From DATFVJ01 sp963851085 (GTDB lineage: Bacteria; Actinomycetota; Actinomycetes; Streptosporangiales; Streptosporangiaceae): a DNA stretch of 64,000 nucleotides. Below are positions 1 to 9,772 of the stretch, one piece after another. The stretch lies in assembly GCA_963851085.1 (NCBI GenBank), contig CAWKNX010000007.1, positions 1 through 64,000 on the forward strand, written 5' to 3'. The notes under the pieces are model-generated. The model had not been told where the DNA came from. It did no database searches and saw nothing but the letters and a program-made list of their open reading frames with translations. The position numbers and the translations under genes are program-made. The first letter of the stretch is position 1; each line of letters starts with the position of its first letter.

Positions 1-2202
1 CCACGATGAAAGTGCCGTCAGCCGGGTCGCGCCTGAGCTGGATCAGGCCCGTTCGGGACCGTCGTGGCCTGGGTGAGAACCGGGATCCCGCCCGCGCGCC
101 GCACATCGAACCAGCGCTCCTGGATGTAGCCGCCCGTCGGGACACGAACGGCGCCTTGTCGGGCTTGTCCGCCGGATCAGCGCGAGCCCAGCGTGCTGCA
201 CGTCCAGGTTGGCCATTGTGATCTGCTCGTCCCGGCGCCGCTGGTTGTCCTGTTTCCGGCGCAGGCGTTCCTGTTCACGGTGCCGCCGGAAGTAGCGCAG
301 GCCGCCCAGGCCGGCGAGCACACCCACGAGCAGCGTCCCGGCCACCACTGCTCGTACCACGGCGTCGGCGGTGGCTCCACGGTCACGTCCAGGTACGCGG
401 CCGAGTTCGGGATGTCAGAGCCGACCACCGTCCACTGGACCGTGCCCAGCGCCTGCCCGCGCGGGGTTCCCGCGGCGAAGCGGATCGTCACCGGAACAGG
501 AACCTGCCCGGAGCCGATCGTCACGGCGCCGCTGGGCCGGGCGATCCAGGCGTCCACCCCATCGCCCAGGCCGGCGAGCGAGACTCGATGCTGATCGCCG
601 GCTGGACCACTGGTCGACGATGGCGGTCTCTGACAACGTGCCGCCGGGGCTCACCCGGATGCCGGGCGGGATGTTCAGGTCGACACTCATCCCGCCGCCC
701 GGCTGGTAACCGACCTTCGTCACAGCCGTTCCCTGCACGCCGCATTCCTGCACCACGGCGGTGACCACGGCGGTGCCCTTCCGTCCGCTGGGCACCTTTA
801 CCGTGCCGACGAATTCCCCGGTGGCCTCGTCGAGCTTCGCAGCCACCCGCTGCGGAGCGCCGCCCTGGGTCCACTGCACCGTGAGGCCCACGGTGAGCCT
901 GGACAGCTCGCTGGCCGGAACCGGCGCGGAGCGGATCGCGGGCTTGACCTGGATCTGCAGGGGGTGCCCCGAGTCCCCGATCTGCCGCGGGGAGAAGGTG
1001 ATGTCCGGGAACACCTGGCCCTGCCACACCACCGACACGCCGACCGTCTGCGCCACTGCTGACGGGTTGGTGAACGTCACCTTCCATTGCCCAGGGACCG
1101 GGCCGTCCAGCCGCAGGGCCTCCTGCCGGGACTGCGTGCCGCCCGTCGTCAGGACGTAGGCCGCGCCGTGGAGGACGCCGGCGGCCTGCGCGTTCGTCGT
1201 GTTATCGGAGACCGCGCCCCCGTCGGGGTCGGTGTAGCTGACCGCCACCCGGGGGTCGCCCTTGTTGACGATGATGGAACCGAGCGTGGTCAGCGGGTCG
1301 ATCGTCACCGGCACGGTGATATGTCCTCCCGGCGGCAGCGTATGCCAGGGTCCCGGGTTGATCGTCCCGCAGCTGGCCGCGGCGAAGGCGCGGAGCAGTT
1401 GCTGCTGGATTTGCTCCGCCTCGGCGGCGCCGGTGAGCCTAGGGGGCACCACGGTCCGCTGCGGTGCGCCGCCGCTGCCGGCCGGGCAGTTCGGGTTGAC
1501 CTGCGCGCCGCCGCGGGCGAGCTTGGAAAGCTCGCCCTGGTCCGCCTGGCCGAAGCCCACCGGCCAGATCTGGATGCCGAGGCTCTTCATCTCGGGCAAG
1601 ATGATGCCGGTCAGCTTCTGCTGCGCGGCTACATTGCCCGCCTGATCCGAGGACGGCCACGGGGCGTACGGCGAATTCGCGCCCACGTCGAGCATCCCGT
1701 CGGTCAGGATGAACACGAGCGGTACCCGGTGCAGCGGATCCGGTGCGCTCAGGACGTTCTCGGCCTCGGTCAGCGCGGCGGCGAAGTCCGTGTTGTCTTC
1801 CCCGGGCTGACGTCGCGGCGCGATCAGGTTCGCACAGCGGGTCAGGGTGTTGAGGTTGTCCATGGTGTTGAGTTCGGTCAGCCCGCACAGCTTGTCCACC
1901 GCTTGGGACGGCGAGGCGCCGCGGGTAGGCGGCGCGCTGCCGAAGCCGTACATGGCAATCTGCGAGTAAGGCGACCAAGCCGCCTGGACGATCTCGATCG
2001 CCGCCTGCTGCTCGCCCGTTATCTCGTCCGGGTAATGCAACATGCTGCCCGACTCGTCGGCGAGAATCACCACGTTGACCGGCTTGGCGTTGCTGAACGG
2101 TGTCGCTGGCGAAGCACCGCCCAAGGCCGGCGAACCGCCGGTCCACGCGAGGACGGAAAGGATGGCGCCGAGGGAGACTGCCGCCGCGGTTCGAAATGTC
2201 AT
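1..2202 (-). CDS. secreted, membrane-anchored VWA-domain protein (partial, frame-broken)
   Basis: An N-terminal signal peptide (hydrophobic run AAAVSLGAILSVLAWTGG) is followed by a von Willebrand factor A domain whose MIDAS motif DESGSM lies about 50 residues in, with the strand FILTDGML further on. Beta-rich extracellular modules follow. Near the C-terminus a transmembrane segment (VVAGTLLVGVLAGLGGL) is followed by a basic RRHREQERLRRKQ stretch, so the protein is probably exported and anchored with a short cytoplasmic tail. The ATG at 2202 is preferred over an in-frame TTG at 2220. The reading frame breaks near 590, near 370 and again near 150, and the gene runs off the left edge, so the tail is incomplete. 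VWA domains bind proteins through a metal ion; the ligand is unknown. It is the last of three same-strand genes after the Crp and cyclase-like genes. Confidence 0.8.
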
Positions 2203-2310
2203 CGAGCGCCCCCGAATCAAGAAAAATCTCCCCCAAACAGTTTGTATCTATCAATGTCTGGCGGCTGAGACACCATCAGATGATCGCTTTCTGGTCGCGA
2301 CTGAAGTTCA

Positions 2311-2943
2311 CTATTCCGAACGGCCAGGGCAGTCTCCATTTCCGTCCGGCGCTTCGCGCTCGGGGACGAGAAGCCAGCCAACCTCAGGCGAGCTTCCGGC
2401 AGGATCGCCGACCTCGACGGGGGTGAACTCCACGGGGAGCAGGCACTCGTCGAACCCGCCCAAGTCTGCGTAGATACGGTCGGAGAGCAGCACGGCCAGG
2501 TTGGCCCTTCGCCTGCGTGCCAGGGCGGTGCGCAGCGGCCGGGCACCGAGCAGCCGACAGGCCTTCGTCACCGCGGGGCCGCCGAACACCCCGGCGACCA
2601 GCGTCGTGATCCCCTCGTGCACGGCCACCCTGAGCCGGACGCGCGGACCTTCCGATGCCGCGTTCGACTGGGGCAGTGCGCGGACCAGCCAGTTCACCAG
2701 TAACGTCACGGTCCGCGGCTCGTCGATGCCAGCCGGGAGGAGGACCACCTCGCCGTCGCCGGCGCTCTGTTTGCACAGCAGCAGCCGGTCGAATCCCGGG
2801 GAGTCGCACATGTCGGCGAGCAGCGCGAACAGTTGCCGCCGGGCGGCGGCTAGTTCCGCGGCGCTGTGCTCGCTGTGTTGCTCGACGTCAACCGCCATGC
2901 ACACGCGCCGGATACCTGGGGGATTGTCGTCCACGAAACTCAC
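2311..2943 (-). CDS. class III nucleotidyl cyclase-like protein, probably degenerate
   Basis: The 210-residue protein reads as a single cyclase homology domain. The first segment has MAVDVEQHS, where a metal-binding Asp of class III cyclases would sit. The second has KQSAGDGEVVLLP, matching the GD(G) metal site, then RLRVAVHEG and GPAVTKACRLLGA, which correspond to the usual GIHxG and N-x-AARL segments. The transition-state Asn of the last motif is replaced by Thr, so catalysis is doubtful. It starts with GTG at 2943, 30 bp after the stop of a Crp/Fnr regulator that could bind a cyclic nucleotide. The fold assignment is by motif reading; whether it makes cAMP or is only a sensor is inference. 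Confidence 0.6.
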   Translation of the reverse strand: MSFVDDNPPGIRRVCMAVDVEQHSEHSAAELAAARRQLFALLADMCDSPGFDRLLLCKQSAGDGEVVLLPAGIDEPRTVTLLVNWLVRALPQSNAASEGPRVRLRVAVHEGITTLVAGVFGGPAVTKACRLLGARPLRTALARRRRANLAVLLSDRIYADLGGFDECLLPVEFTPVEVGDPAGSSPEVGWLLVPEREAPDGNGDCPGRSE

Positions 2944-2973
2944 TGTGCGCGGAGGGCCCGCGGCCGGACCACA

Positions 2974-3744
2974 TCACCTGATGGGTTCCGGTCCGCCGTT
3001 CCATCCCGCGCCCGCGATCGCGTTCAGCGCAGCCAGGTCCCGGATAGTTATCCTGCGGTAACCGGTGTCCAGCACGGCGCTGTCCCGGAGTTTGTGCAGC
3101 GCCCGCTGGACAGAAGGTTCGGACACGCCGATCATTGCCGCGAGCTCGGGCTGGGTAAGGGTGTAGCCGAGTTCAGTGCCCGCGCGGGTTAGCCGGCTGT
3201 TCATCCGGGCGAGTTCGCTCAGCACCCGGGCAAGCCGGACGTGCGCGGGAAGCCCGCTGAAATCGATGCGGCGGCGGGTAGCCCAGCGTAATTTCGCTGA
3301 CAGCCCCCGGGTGACGGCGATGTGCACGTCAGGGTGGTCGGCGAGGTACCGCAGGAAATCTCCCTGCTGGAGGACATAAGCCGTGACTGGGCTGGCGCTG
3401 ATCACGCTTGTGGAGCGGGACCCGTCCTCCAGAGCTGCCTGCTCGCCGACCAGTTCGCCGCGGGAGCGCAGCGCAAGCAGCGCCTGGCCGCCCCCCTCGG
3501 TCTCGGCGATAACCTTGACCCAGCCGCCGTGCAGCGCGATGACATGCCTGGACGTGTCGCCCTCCATGAGCATCCTGGTGCCCGCGGAGTATTCGCGGAA
3601 CGCCCCGAGGGAAAGTAAGCCGTCCCGCGAACTCTCGCTCAGCATCCCGAGAACCGTCTTCGGCGGCCAACTCCGAGGTCTTGGCTCCAGCCGAATCGAA
3701 GGTCTCGGTTCCGGTCGATCAGAAGGCCCACACGGCGCATTCAT
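2974..3744 (-). CDS. Crp/Fnr-family transcriptional regulator
   Basis: The protein has 256 residues. A cyclic-nucleotide-binding beta-roll occupies roughly residues 30-150 (SLGAFREYSAGTRMLMEGD, then ELVGEQAALEDGSRSTSV). A C-terminal Crp-type helix-turn-helix follows, with LTQPELAAMIGVSEPSVQRA as the recognition region near residues 195-225. The order of domains and the length fit the CRP/FNR family, which activates or represses promoters in response to cAMP or another effector. No cysteine cluster of the Fnr type is visible. The first 30 residues are Arg/Pro-rich and may be unstructured. It heads a same-strand cluster with the cyclase-like and VWA genes, which suggests a linked signalling role. 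The target promoter is not known. Confidence 0.9.
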   Translation of the reverse strand: MNAPCGPSDRPEPRPSIRLEPRPRSWPPKTVLGMLSESSRDGLLSLGAFREYSAGTRMLMEGDTSRHVIALHGGWVKVIAETEGGGQALLALRSRGELVGEQAALEDGSRSTSVISASPVTAYVLQQGDFLRYLADHPDVHIAVTRGLSAKLRWATRRRIDFSGLPAHVRLARVLSELARMNSRLTRAGTELGYTLTQPELAAMIGVSEPSVQRALHKLRDSAVLDTGYRRITIRDLAALNAIAGAGWNGGPEPIR

Positions 3745-4299
3745 CAGTTAATAATCCCGCCCCGCTTGCTGATATTTGCAAGATGTGCTTTACCGCCGAC
3801 TCGGGATGCGTGATTACTCATCCTGATAAACGGAAGTTCAGCGTCGTCGTTCGAGGTGATCATAGGGTGATTCGCTGCATTCCGGGCGGGACGCTGGCCG
3901 GTCGCCGCCGATCGCCGGTTATGCCCTGCCGCACTTATTCGAGGGCCGACACCATAATCGCGGAAAAAGTTGTGCATCTATACGACGAATTCTATACCCC
4001 AGGAATGAACTCTTCGGGATCTGGCTCATATCTCGGTACTGTAACGATTCGCGTCGCGGCTGACGGGAAGGCGGCCCGGCGGCGACGGGGGCGGCTTTGA
4101 GGGTGCGGTGTTCCTCGCGGCCGTGCCTGCCCTCGCGCTGCTCGTGACCGCCCTCGCGCTGCTCGTGACCGCCCTCGCGCTGCTCGTGACCGGAGGGATG
4201 TTCCGCCAGGGATCGACGCGTCCGCTCGCCGCCATTCGTGCAACCCCAGACGACGCACGTGATCTGGAGATGGCGTCGCGGGTCCCGTCCGGGCCCTGG
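3745..4299. other. intergenic stretch with no supported gene
   Basis: About 550 bp upstream of the Crp gene. I see no family match on either strand. The first 250 bp are AT-richer than the surroundings and probably contain the Crp-operon promoter. The rest leads into the relic cellulase and holds a 21-bp tandem repeat. Confidence 0.5.
4130..4192. repeat. 21-bp tandem repeat, three perfect copies
   Basis: The unit ccctcgcgctgctcgtgaccg is repeated three times head to tail (4130-4150, 4151-4171, 4172-4192). It would encode LALLVTA repeats on the plus strand, but no surrounding gene supports translation. Confidence 0.9.
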
Positions 4300-5170
4300 C
4301 GCGCGCCCGCGCTCTGGCACACATCGCGGTCGCGTGTGCCCTGGTGGCCGCGACCGCGGGAACTGCGGCCGCGATGACCACCGCCAGGGCGGGCGGTGCG
4401 GTGACGACCGCAGGCGCGCGCGGCCGCCCCCGCGCTCGCGAACGTGCCGCACTACAGTCTGCCTCTCGCTCCAGGAGTCCCTTTACTTCTACGACGCGCA
4501 GAAGTCGGGCCCGGGGAGGCGCGCACCGCTGGAGATCAGCCGTTGGACTGGCGCGGCGATTCCGAGCCGAGCGACAGTTGCGTCCCGCTTCAGCCGATGT
4601 CGAATCATGTCGGCACCAACATGTCGGCGGCATTCATCGCCGCCAACAAGTCCGTCCTCGACCCGAACAACACGGGCTGCGTCAACCTGTCCGGCGGCTT
4701 CCACGACGCGGGTGACCACGTCAAGTCACCAACGTGGCTAGCGATCCGCCGCATTTCGAGACCGATATGAGCACGAAAGTCTTCTTCCACATCGGCTCGA
4801 TCTTCTAGTACTACAGGGCCAGTTGGACCAGGCCGCGCGGGAAGGGCCTGGTCACGCCCACGATCGGACGAGTTCGGGTACGGCATCACCGCAGGTCGTG
4901 GGTGGAAGTGTCCCTGTAGTCTAGCAGGGCCAGACGATCAGCAACATTCCACGCCCGTGTACTACGACGCGGCTAGCGAGATCGACGGCCGCACCACATC
5001 GATCAGTACGCCCGCGCAGTGGGGCGACGCCAGTAGCTGCATCTACTACGTCACCATCAACTGGTCCGGGGACAACGTCGGGCTGCCACCTTCCCGTGCC
5101 TTCGAGTTCGGCATCAACGCCGCCATCGGTAGTAGCTGCGCGGCGGTTCGCGGGCCCGAACGCGCGACTG
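4300..5170 (+). pseudogene. relic of a secreted glycoside hydrolase family 9 cellulase
   Basis: Fragments in shifting frames match a GH9 endoglucanase. There is a signal-peptide-like run (AHIAVACALVAATAGTAAA, about 4315-4372), then LQESLYFYDAQKSGPG, LDWRGDSEPSDS, VGTNMSAAFIAANKSVLDP and SGGFHDAGDHVK (ending near 4726). The last is the conserved GH9 motif carrying a catalytic-site Asp. The homology then stops. At 4955-5150 a separate piece (QWGDASSCIYYVTINWSG, then FEFGIN) loosely resembles the end of a family 3 carbohydrate-binding module. A functional GH9 needs about 450 residues, so most of the catalytic domain is missing. Small deletions, stops and frame changes together point to real decay, not just read errors. 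The GH9 match is confident; the CBM assignment is weak. Confidence 0.65.
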
Positions 5171-5208
5171 GATTTGGACGAACTGGGCAGGCAGCGCAGG
5201 ATGGACGG

Positions 5209-6114
5209 ATGAAACTGCGGGCGCTGCGCCGGATCAGCGGGCAGTTCGCCGCACTCAGTCCGCGTCGCAGGCTTCTCGTAGGCGCGTCACTGCTCGTGGT
5301 CGCGGCGCTCGTCGTCGCAGGCGTCCTGCGGGCCACGCACGGGGACGCGACCGCGCCCGTCGATCCGGGTACCTCACAGGCCGTCCCGCCGCAGCCCGGC
5401 GCCTCATCGACGGGTGCTGCTCAGCCTGGCGGCGGCCAGCCTGCCACGGTGGTCCTTGTGCCGGGCTACGGCGGCAACACCGGCTCGCTCCGCACCCTCG
5501 CGGCGCGCATCCGCGCCACGGGTGACACGACCATGATCGTGGCACTTCCCTCAGGGGGTACCGGTGACCTGGAGGCGCAGGCTGACGTCCTGAACGGCTA
5601 TGTCAACCAGGCACTGCGCGGCGGCGCCGGCTCGGTGGACGTGGTCGGCTACTCGGCCGGCGGTGTCGTCGCACGGCTGTGGGACGTCGAGCACGACGGG
5701 GCGAGCAAGGTCAGGCGCATCATCACCTTGGGATCACCGCTGCACGGCGCGCAACTCGCTGCGGTCGGTGCGGCCGTGGACCCGGCGGCGTGCCCGACCG
5801 CGTGCCAGCAGCTCGTGCCCGGCAGCGCGCTGCTGACCAGGCTCGACCGGATCCCGCTCACCGGCAGGCCTGCCTGGCTGTCGCTGTGGACCCTCAACGA
5901 TCAGACTGTGCGACCGCCCGATTCCGCGCGTCTGGCTGGCGCGGTGAACGTTCCGCTACAGAGCGTCTGCCCCGGTGCCGTGATCCAGCACGGCCAGCTG
6001 CCGTCCAACCCGCTGGTCATCGGGATCGTGCTGCGGGCCATCACGGCCGCCCCGCTGACCGCACCCACCGCCGCCGATTGCGCGTCGCTTCGTGCGCTTG
6101 GCCGCGCCGACTAG
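5209..6114 (+). CDS. exported lipase/esterase, alpha/beta hydrolase fold (lipase class 2-like)
   Basis: The 301-residue protein begins MKLRALRRISG, with a basic N-terminus followed by a hydrophobic segment (LLVGASLLVVAALVVAGVL, about residues 24-42). This is an uncleaved anchor or signal peptide, followed by a Ser/Gly/Pro linker. The hydrolase domain starts at VVLVPGYGGNTGSL and has the nucleophile elbow VVGYSAGGVVARL (GxSxG). TLGSPLHGAQLA is typical of lipases acting on membrane or triglyceride substrates. A candidate Asp lies in LWTLNDQTV and the His near VIQHGQLPSNP. The start at 5209 is chosen because it sits directly before the membrane segment; the upstream open frame belongs to the cellulase relic. 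Substrate unknown. It stands alone, with no obvious operon partners. Confidence 0.85.
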   Translation: MKLRALRRISGQFAALSPRRRLLVGASLLVVAALVVAGVLRATHGDATAPVDPGTSQAVPPQPGASSTGAAQPGGGQPATVVLVPGYGGNTGSLRTLAARIRATGDTTMIVALPSGGTGDLEAQADVLNGYVNQALRGGAGSVDVVGYSAGGVVARLWDVEHDGASKVRRIITLGSPLHGAQLAAVGAAVDPAACPTACQQLVPGSALLTRLDRIPLTGRPAWLSLWTLNDQTVRPPDSARLAGAVNVPLQSVCPGAVIQHGQLPSNPLVIGIVLRAITAAPLTAPTAADCASLRALGRAD

Positions 6115-6351
6115 CCACAGGTCCGTCCGCGCTCACGACAGCGGTGCAGTTCTCCTGGGGGATTTGGGGTGGCTGCGGGGCGGGCGGCGGTGGAAGAGCT
6201 GCTGGAGTGGTGTCATGACCCGGATGGGCCAGTGTTATGCACAGACCCCTATTCGTATCCACAGATCCCATTCGCCAGTTCCGCCTGCCTTGACAACCCG
6301 CCAAAATCACAAGTAGGGCAGCGCCCCCAGACACCCCACGCCTGCACCGTG
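6115..6351. other. intergenic stretch downstream of the lipase, left flank of the IS110 element
   Basis: I see no gene. The stretch should contain the left end of the IS110 element. IS110 elements usually lack clear terminal inverted repeats, and I could not fix the boundary. Confidence 0.4.
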
Positions 6352-7580
6352 TCAAGCGGCAGCCGATGATGTCGGTTTTGACTGGTTTTCCGGTTGAGTC
6401 CAGGCGGTCGTTTCGCTGTAGAGGACGCGGTGGGCCAGGCAGTGGTGGAGCTGGCCGATGAGCTTGCTGGCCAGGCGGCGCAGGGCGGCTTCGTGGCCGT
6501 CGCCGGCGGCGCGCCGCTGGTCGTAGTAGGTGCGGGCGCCGGGTGAGGCGGTGAGCGCGGTGAAGGCCCAGCAGCGGACCGCGTCATACAGCCGCCGGTT
6601 GCGGATGAAGCGGGCCAGCACCAGGCGTCGTTTGCCGGATTCGCGGGTGATGGGGGCGCTTCCGGCGTAGGCACGGCGGCTGGCAGGATCGGGCCAGCGG
6701 GTGCGGTCGTCGCCGAACTCGCCGAGCACCCGGGCGCTGAGGATCGGACCGAGCGCGGGCATGCTGTGGTAGATCGCAGCGTCCGGGTGTTGCTTAAAAC
6801 TCTGGTCGATGTGTTCTTGCAGGGCGGCGATGCCGGCGTTCATGGCGGTAACCGTGGTGATGATCGCGGTGGCTGCCGCGCCCATGGCCTGTTCCACTTC
6901 GGCCGCCTGGCGCATCTGGCGGGCCGCGAACACCGCCGCTAGCCGCTCCGCCTCACCGCAGCGCCGTCCCCGGCCCACGGCGACCAGTATGTCCAGCAGA
7001 TCCTCGATGGAAAGCCGTGCTGCCTGCTCCGGCGTGGGCGCGGCGGCCAGCACGGCCAGTGCTGTGCGGGTAGCCAGGTCACCGAAGGCGGCCAGCGCCG
7101 CGGGGTAGTACCCAGCCAGCAGCGAGCGCAGCCGGTTCACCTCATGCTGGCGGCTCCACACCATGTCCTGGTGCGCGCGGGCCAGCACCTCGATCGCCCG
7201 CACCCGGGCGCTGTCGGCGGGCAGCGGCCGGTGCAGGTGGGCGTCGGTGCGCAAGATGTGCGCCAGCACCATCGCGTCGGCCGCGTCCGACTTGCCTTTC
7301 GCCAGCTGGTGGCGGTCCCGGTACCGGTCCACCGACTTCGGGTTGATCGCATAGACCTCATAACCAGCCGCCCGCAGCGAGGCGACCAAAAGCCCCCGCT
7401 CGGTCTCGATCGCGACCCGCACCGTGCCCGGCCCCGCCTCCTGGGCCGCGAACAGGGCGATCAGTTCACCCAGCCCGGTGGCGTCATCAGCGATCCGGTG
7501 CCGCCCCAGCTTCGGCCTTCTGGGTCGATCAGCGCCACATCATGATGATCGCTGGCCCAGTCGATCCCGCATAAGATCAC
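6352..7580 (-). mobile_element. IS110-family insertion sequence transposase (one frame break)
   Basis: The protein starts with GTG at 7580 behind a strong AGGAGG site: ILCGIDWASDHHDVALID contains the first Asp of the RuvC-like DEDD catalytic domain. The frame then breaks near 7510 and continues as VRVAIETERGLLVASLRAAG through KSDAADAMVLA (the remaining acidic residues). The C-terminal transposase_20 domain follows (SMPALGPILSARVLGEFGD, then RRAYAGSAPITRESGKRR). About 410 residues in total is the normal IS110 length. A single one-base correction would restore the frame, so it may be intact. No host gene is obviously interrupted, although it lies between the lipase and an ABC operon in an accessory zone. 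Confidence 0.92.
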
Positions 7581-7904
7581 ATCATCGCCCTCCTGAAGTC
7601 TGTCTGACGTGCGGAAACGAGTGACCGAGGGCCAGCGGCTCCCTAATAGATCAGCGCTCCGCGGCGCAACACCCCACCAGCCGTACACGAGCCCTCAGCA
7701 ACCAGCGGGGCCACCGTCTAAGCGTAGTGATCAAGTCACGGGGGTCCAGGAGTGGTCATCCCGCCGGCCACTCAAGATGAAGCCTGACCCGATAGCCCGA
7801 TCTGTCTCCATAACCAGAGAACTCGGCTCCGCGTATCCGGCTACAGGGCTATTAGGGCGGGCGGGTCGTGTATGGAAAATCGGCGCGGCCCTGGCCTCGG
7901 GCCG
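7581..7904. other. intergenic stretch, right flank of the IS110 element
   Basis: I see no gene in these 320 bp. They include the IS110 ribosome binding site at 7589-7594 and presumably the element's right end. Confidence 0.4.
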
Positions 7905-8753
7905 CTACGACGTGATGTCTTTGGTGGCGAAGTTCGCCCAGGCCGCCGCCAGGAAGATGGCGACGTACACCGCCTGTATACCGAATCCTCGCTGGATGTC
8001 GCGCCAGAGGATCGGCTGCCTGAAGAAGTCGATCCAGGCCAGCCAGTACCGCGTCGGCACGTACGGCCGGACCGACGCGGCTGCGTCCAGCGTGGCGAGG
8101 GCCTCGCTCACGATGAGCACGGAGAGCCCGCCGAGCGCGGAGCCGAGCGCGGAGTCGGTGATCGTGGAAAGGAAAAGCGCGATCGCGGCCACGCCAAGCA
8201 TCGACACGGTAATGAACGCGATGGATCCGCCGATCCGTTCGATCAGCTGCAGCGCCGTCAGGGGAGGGCCGGACAGGGATGTCGCTGCGCCGCCGGCCTG
8301 TATGGCGCCCGGCTGGCCGACCGCGGCGGGCGCCGCCGAACCAAGGAGCAGGAAACCGGTCAGATACGACGTGATGGCGACGGTGACGACAGCCATCAAG
8401 ACGTAGACGATGACCGCGACAAGCTTGGCGACAAGGAACCTGGTGCGCCCGGTCGGGCGGATCAGCAGGTAGCGCAGGGTTCCCGCGCTCGCCTCACCCG
8501 CGACCGAGTCGCCTGCCACGACCGCCACGGCGACAGGCAGGAACACGGGCAGGACGAGGGCGAGCGCGGCGGCCGGATAGAGCGAGCCATCCTGCAGAAC
8601 TGCGGAAAGGAAGGCGCTGCCCTGGCCGGGCGGTGGCGCCAGGTGGGTGACGGACACGAAGATCGCGACGGCGATCGGGAGAATGCAGATCAGGCCGATG
8701 CTGATCCAGGTCCGCGGACGGCGCACCAGCTTGTGAAGCTCGACAGCGATCAT
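7905..8753 (-). CDS. ABC-2 type exporter permease
   Basis: The 282-residue protein has about six hydrophobic segments: TWISIGLICILPIAVAIFVS near the N-terminus, ALALVLPVFLPVAVAVVAG, FLVAKLVAVIVYVLMAVVTV, AFITVSMLGVAAIALFLS, and AVYVAIFLAAAWANF at the end. The segment GEASAGTLRYLLIRPTGR is characteristic of ABC-2 permeases of the NatB/YhaP kind. It overlaps the upstream ATPase gene by 4 bp (ATGA), showing translational coupling. It should form the membrane channel with that ATPase. The substrate is unknown. Confidence 0.88.
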   Translation of the reverse strand: MIAVELHKLVRRPRTWISIGLICILPIAVAIFVSVTHLAPPPGQGSAFLSAVLQDGSLYPAAALALVLPVFLPVAVAVVAGDSVAGEASAGTLRYLLIRPTGRTRFLVAKLVAVIVYVLMAVVTVAITSYLTGFLLLGSAAPAAVGQPGAIQAGGAATSLSGPPLTALQLIERIGGSIAFITVSMLGVAAIALFLSTITDSALGSALGGLSVLIVSEALATLDAAASVRPYVPTRYWLAWIDFFRQPILWRDIQRGFGIQAVYVAIFLAAAWANFATKDITS

Positions 8754-9772
8754 TGCTCCGACTCCTGTGCCCTCCGGCCGAGCGATATTTCATCTGCGCC
8801 AGCCGGGTGCGGCGGCTGGTCCGCGCTCCGGGGGAGCGACATCTCAGCTGCGCTGATCCCGCGCGGGCCGCTGCCGACCTGGTCCGATCCTGCGCTTGTC
8901 GTTTCGAGCATGAGCTGTTCGAGCGAGCGGCGCTGCGGGCGGATCTCCATGACGCGCACGCCCTCGCCGACCAGGCGTGCGTTGAGCGCCGCCGCGTCGT
9001 CTTCGCGCACCACAAGCTCCGCGCCGTCTCTGGTTTCGACGCGCCCATCCAGCAGTGCGGCGACGCGGTCGGCGTCCGGGCTGCTCACGATGACACGCCC
9101 GGTTGGCGCCTGGAGCGCCGACAGCGAATCCTGCACGACCAGCCTGCCCTGGTCGAGAATCCCCACCCTCGTGCAGAGCTGTTCCACCTCGGCAAGGAGG
9201 TGGCTGGACATGAAGACCGTGGTCCCGGCGTCGTTGAGCTCGATGAGCAGATCCCTGATGTCGCGGATGCCTCGGGGATCGAGGCCGTTGGACGGTTCGT
9301 CAAGGATGAGCAGCCGCGGCGACCGGACCAGGGCGGCGGCGAGCCCGAGGCGCTGCCGCATGCCGAGCGAGTAGGCGTGGACCGGCCGCCGGTCGACACC
9401 GGCCAGTCCGACCCGCTCGAGCGCTTCGCCGATCCGCTTGCGTCGCGTCCGCCGATCCCCGCCAGGCCCCGCGGCGTCGAACAGCGCCAGGTTGGCCCGC
9501 CCGGACAGGTGCGGATAGGCAGCGGGTTCCTCGACAAGCGCGCCGATCTCCGGCAGCACGCGGCCGGCGCATTTTGGCATCGGGAAGCCCATGATCTCGA
9601 TCTCACCGCTTGTCGCGTAGACGAGACCTAGCAGCATCTTGACCAGTGTCGTCTTGCCGGAACCATTCGGGCCGAGCAGGCCGTACCGGTCGCCGTCACC
9701 GACAGCGACGTCGGCCGAGTCGACCGCGAGGATCTGGCCGAAGCGCTTTGTGAGAGCCCTAGTGACGATCAA
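8750..9772 (-). CDS. ABC transporter ATP-binding protein
   Basis: The 340-residue nucleotide-binding subunit has all the expected motifs: Walker A GPNGSGKTTLVKML (about residue 37), signature YSLGMRQRLGLAAAL, Walker B LLILDEPSNGLDP and the H-loop SSHLLAE. The C-terminal part (AALLDGRVETRDGAELVVRE) matches the DUF4162-like extension of drug- and bacitracin-type exporters. Translation probably starts at TTG 9772, overlapping the last 14 bp of the RseB-like gene, and ends overlapping the permease start. The last 30 residues are low-complexity. It drives the adjacent ABC-2 permease. Confidence 0.92.
   Translation of the reverse strand: MIVTRALTKRFGQILAVDSADVAVGDGDRYGLLGPNGSGKTTLVKMLLGLVYATSGEIEIMGFPMPKCAGRVLPEIGALVEEPAAYPHLSGRANLALFDAAGPGGDRRTRRKRIGEALERVGLAGVDRRPVHAYSLGMRQRLGLAAALVRSPRLLILDEPSNGLDPRGIRDIRDLLIELNDAGTTVFMSSHLLAEVEQLCTRVGILDQGRLVVQDSLSALQAPTGRVIVSSPDADRVAALLDGRVETRDGAELVVREDDAAALNARLVGEGVRVMEIRPQRRSLEQLMLETTSAGSDQVGSGPRGISAAEMSLPRSADQPPHPAGADEISLGRRAQESEQ

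Noticed and set aside
1087..2268. Long open frame on the plus strand opposite the VWA gene
   Set aside because: Its translation is Arg/Gly/His-rich noise, while the minus frame has a clear VWA domain.
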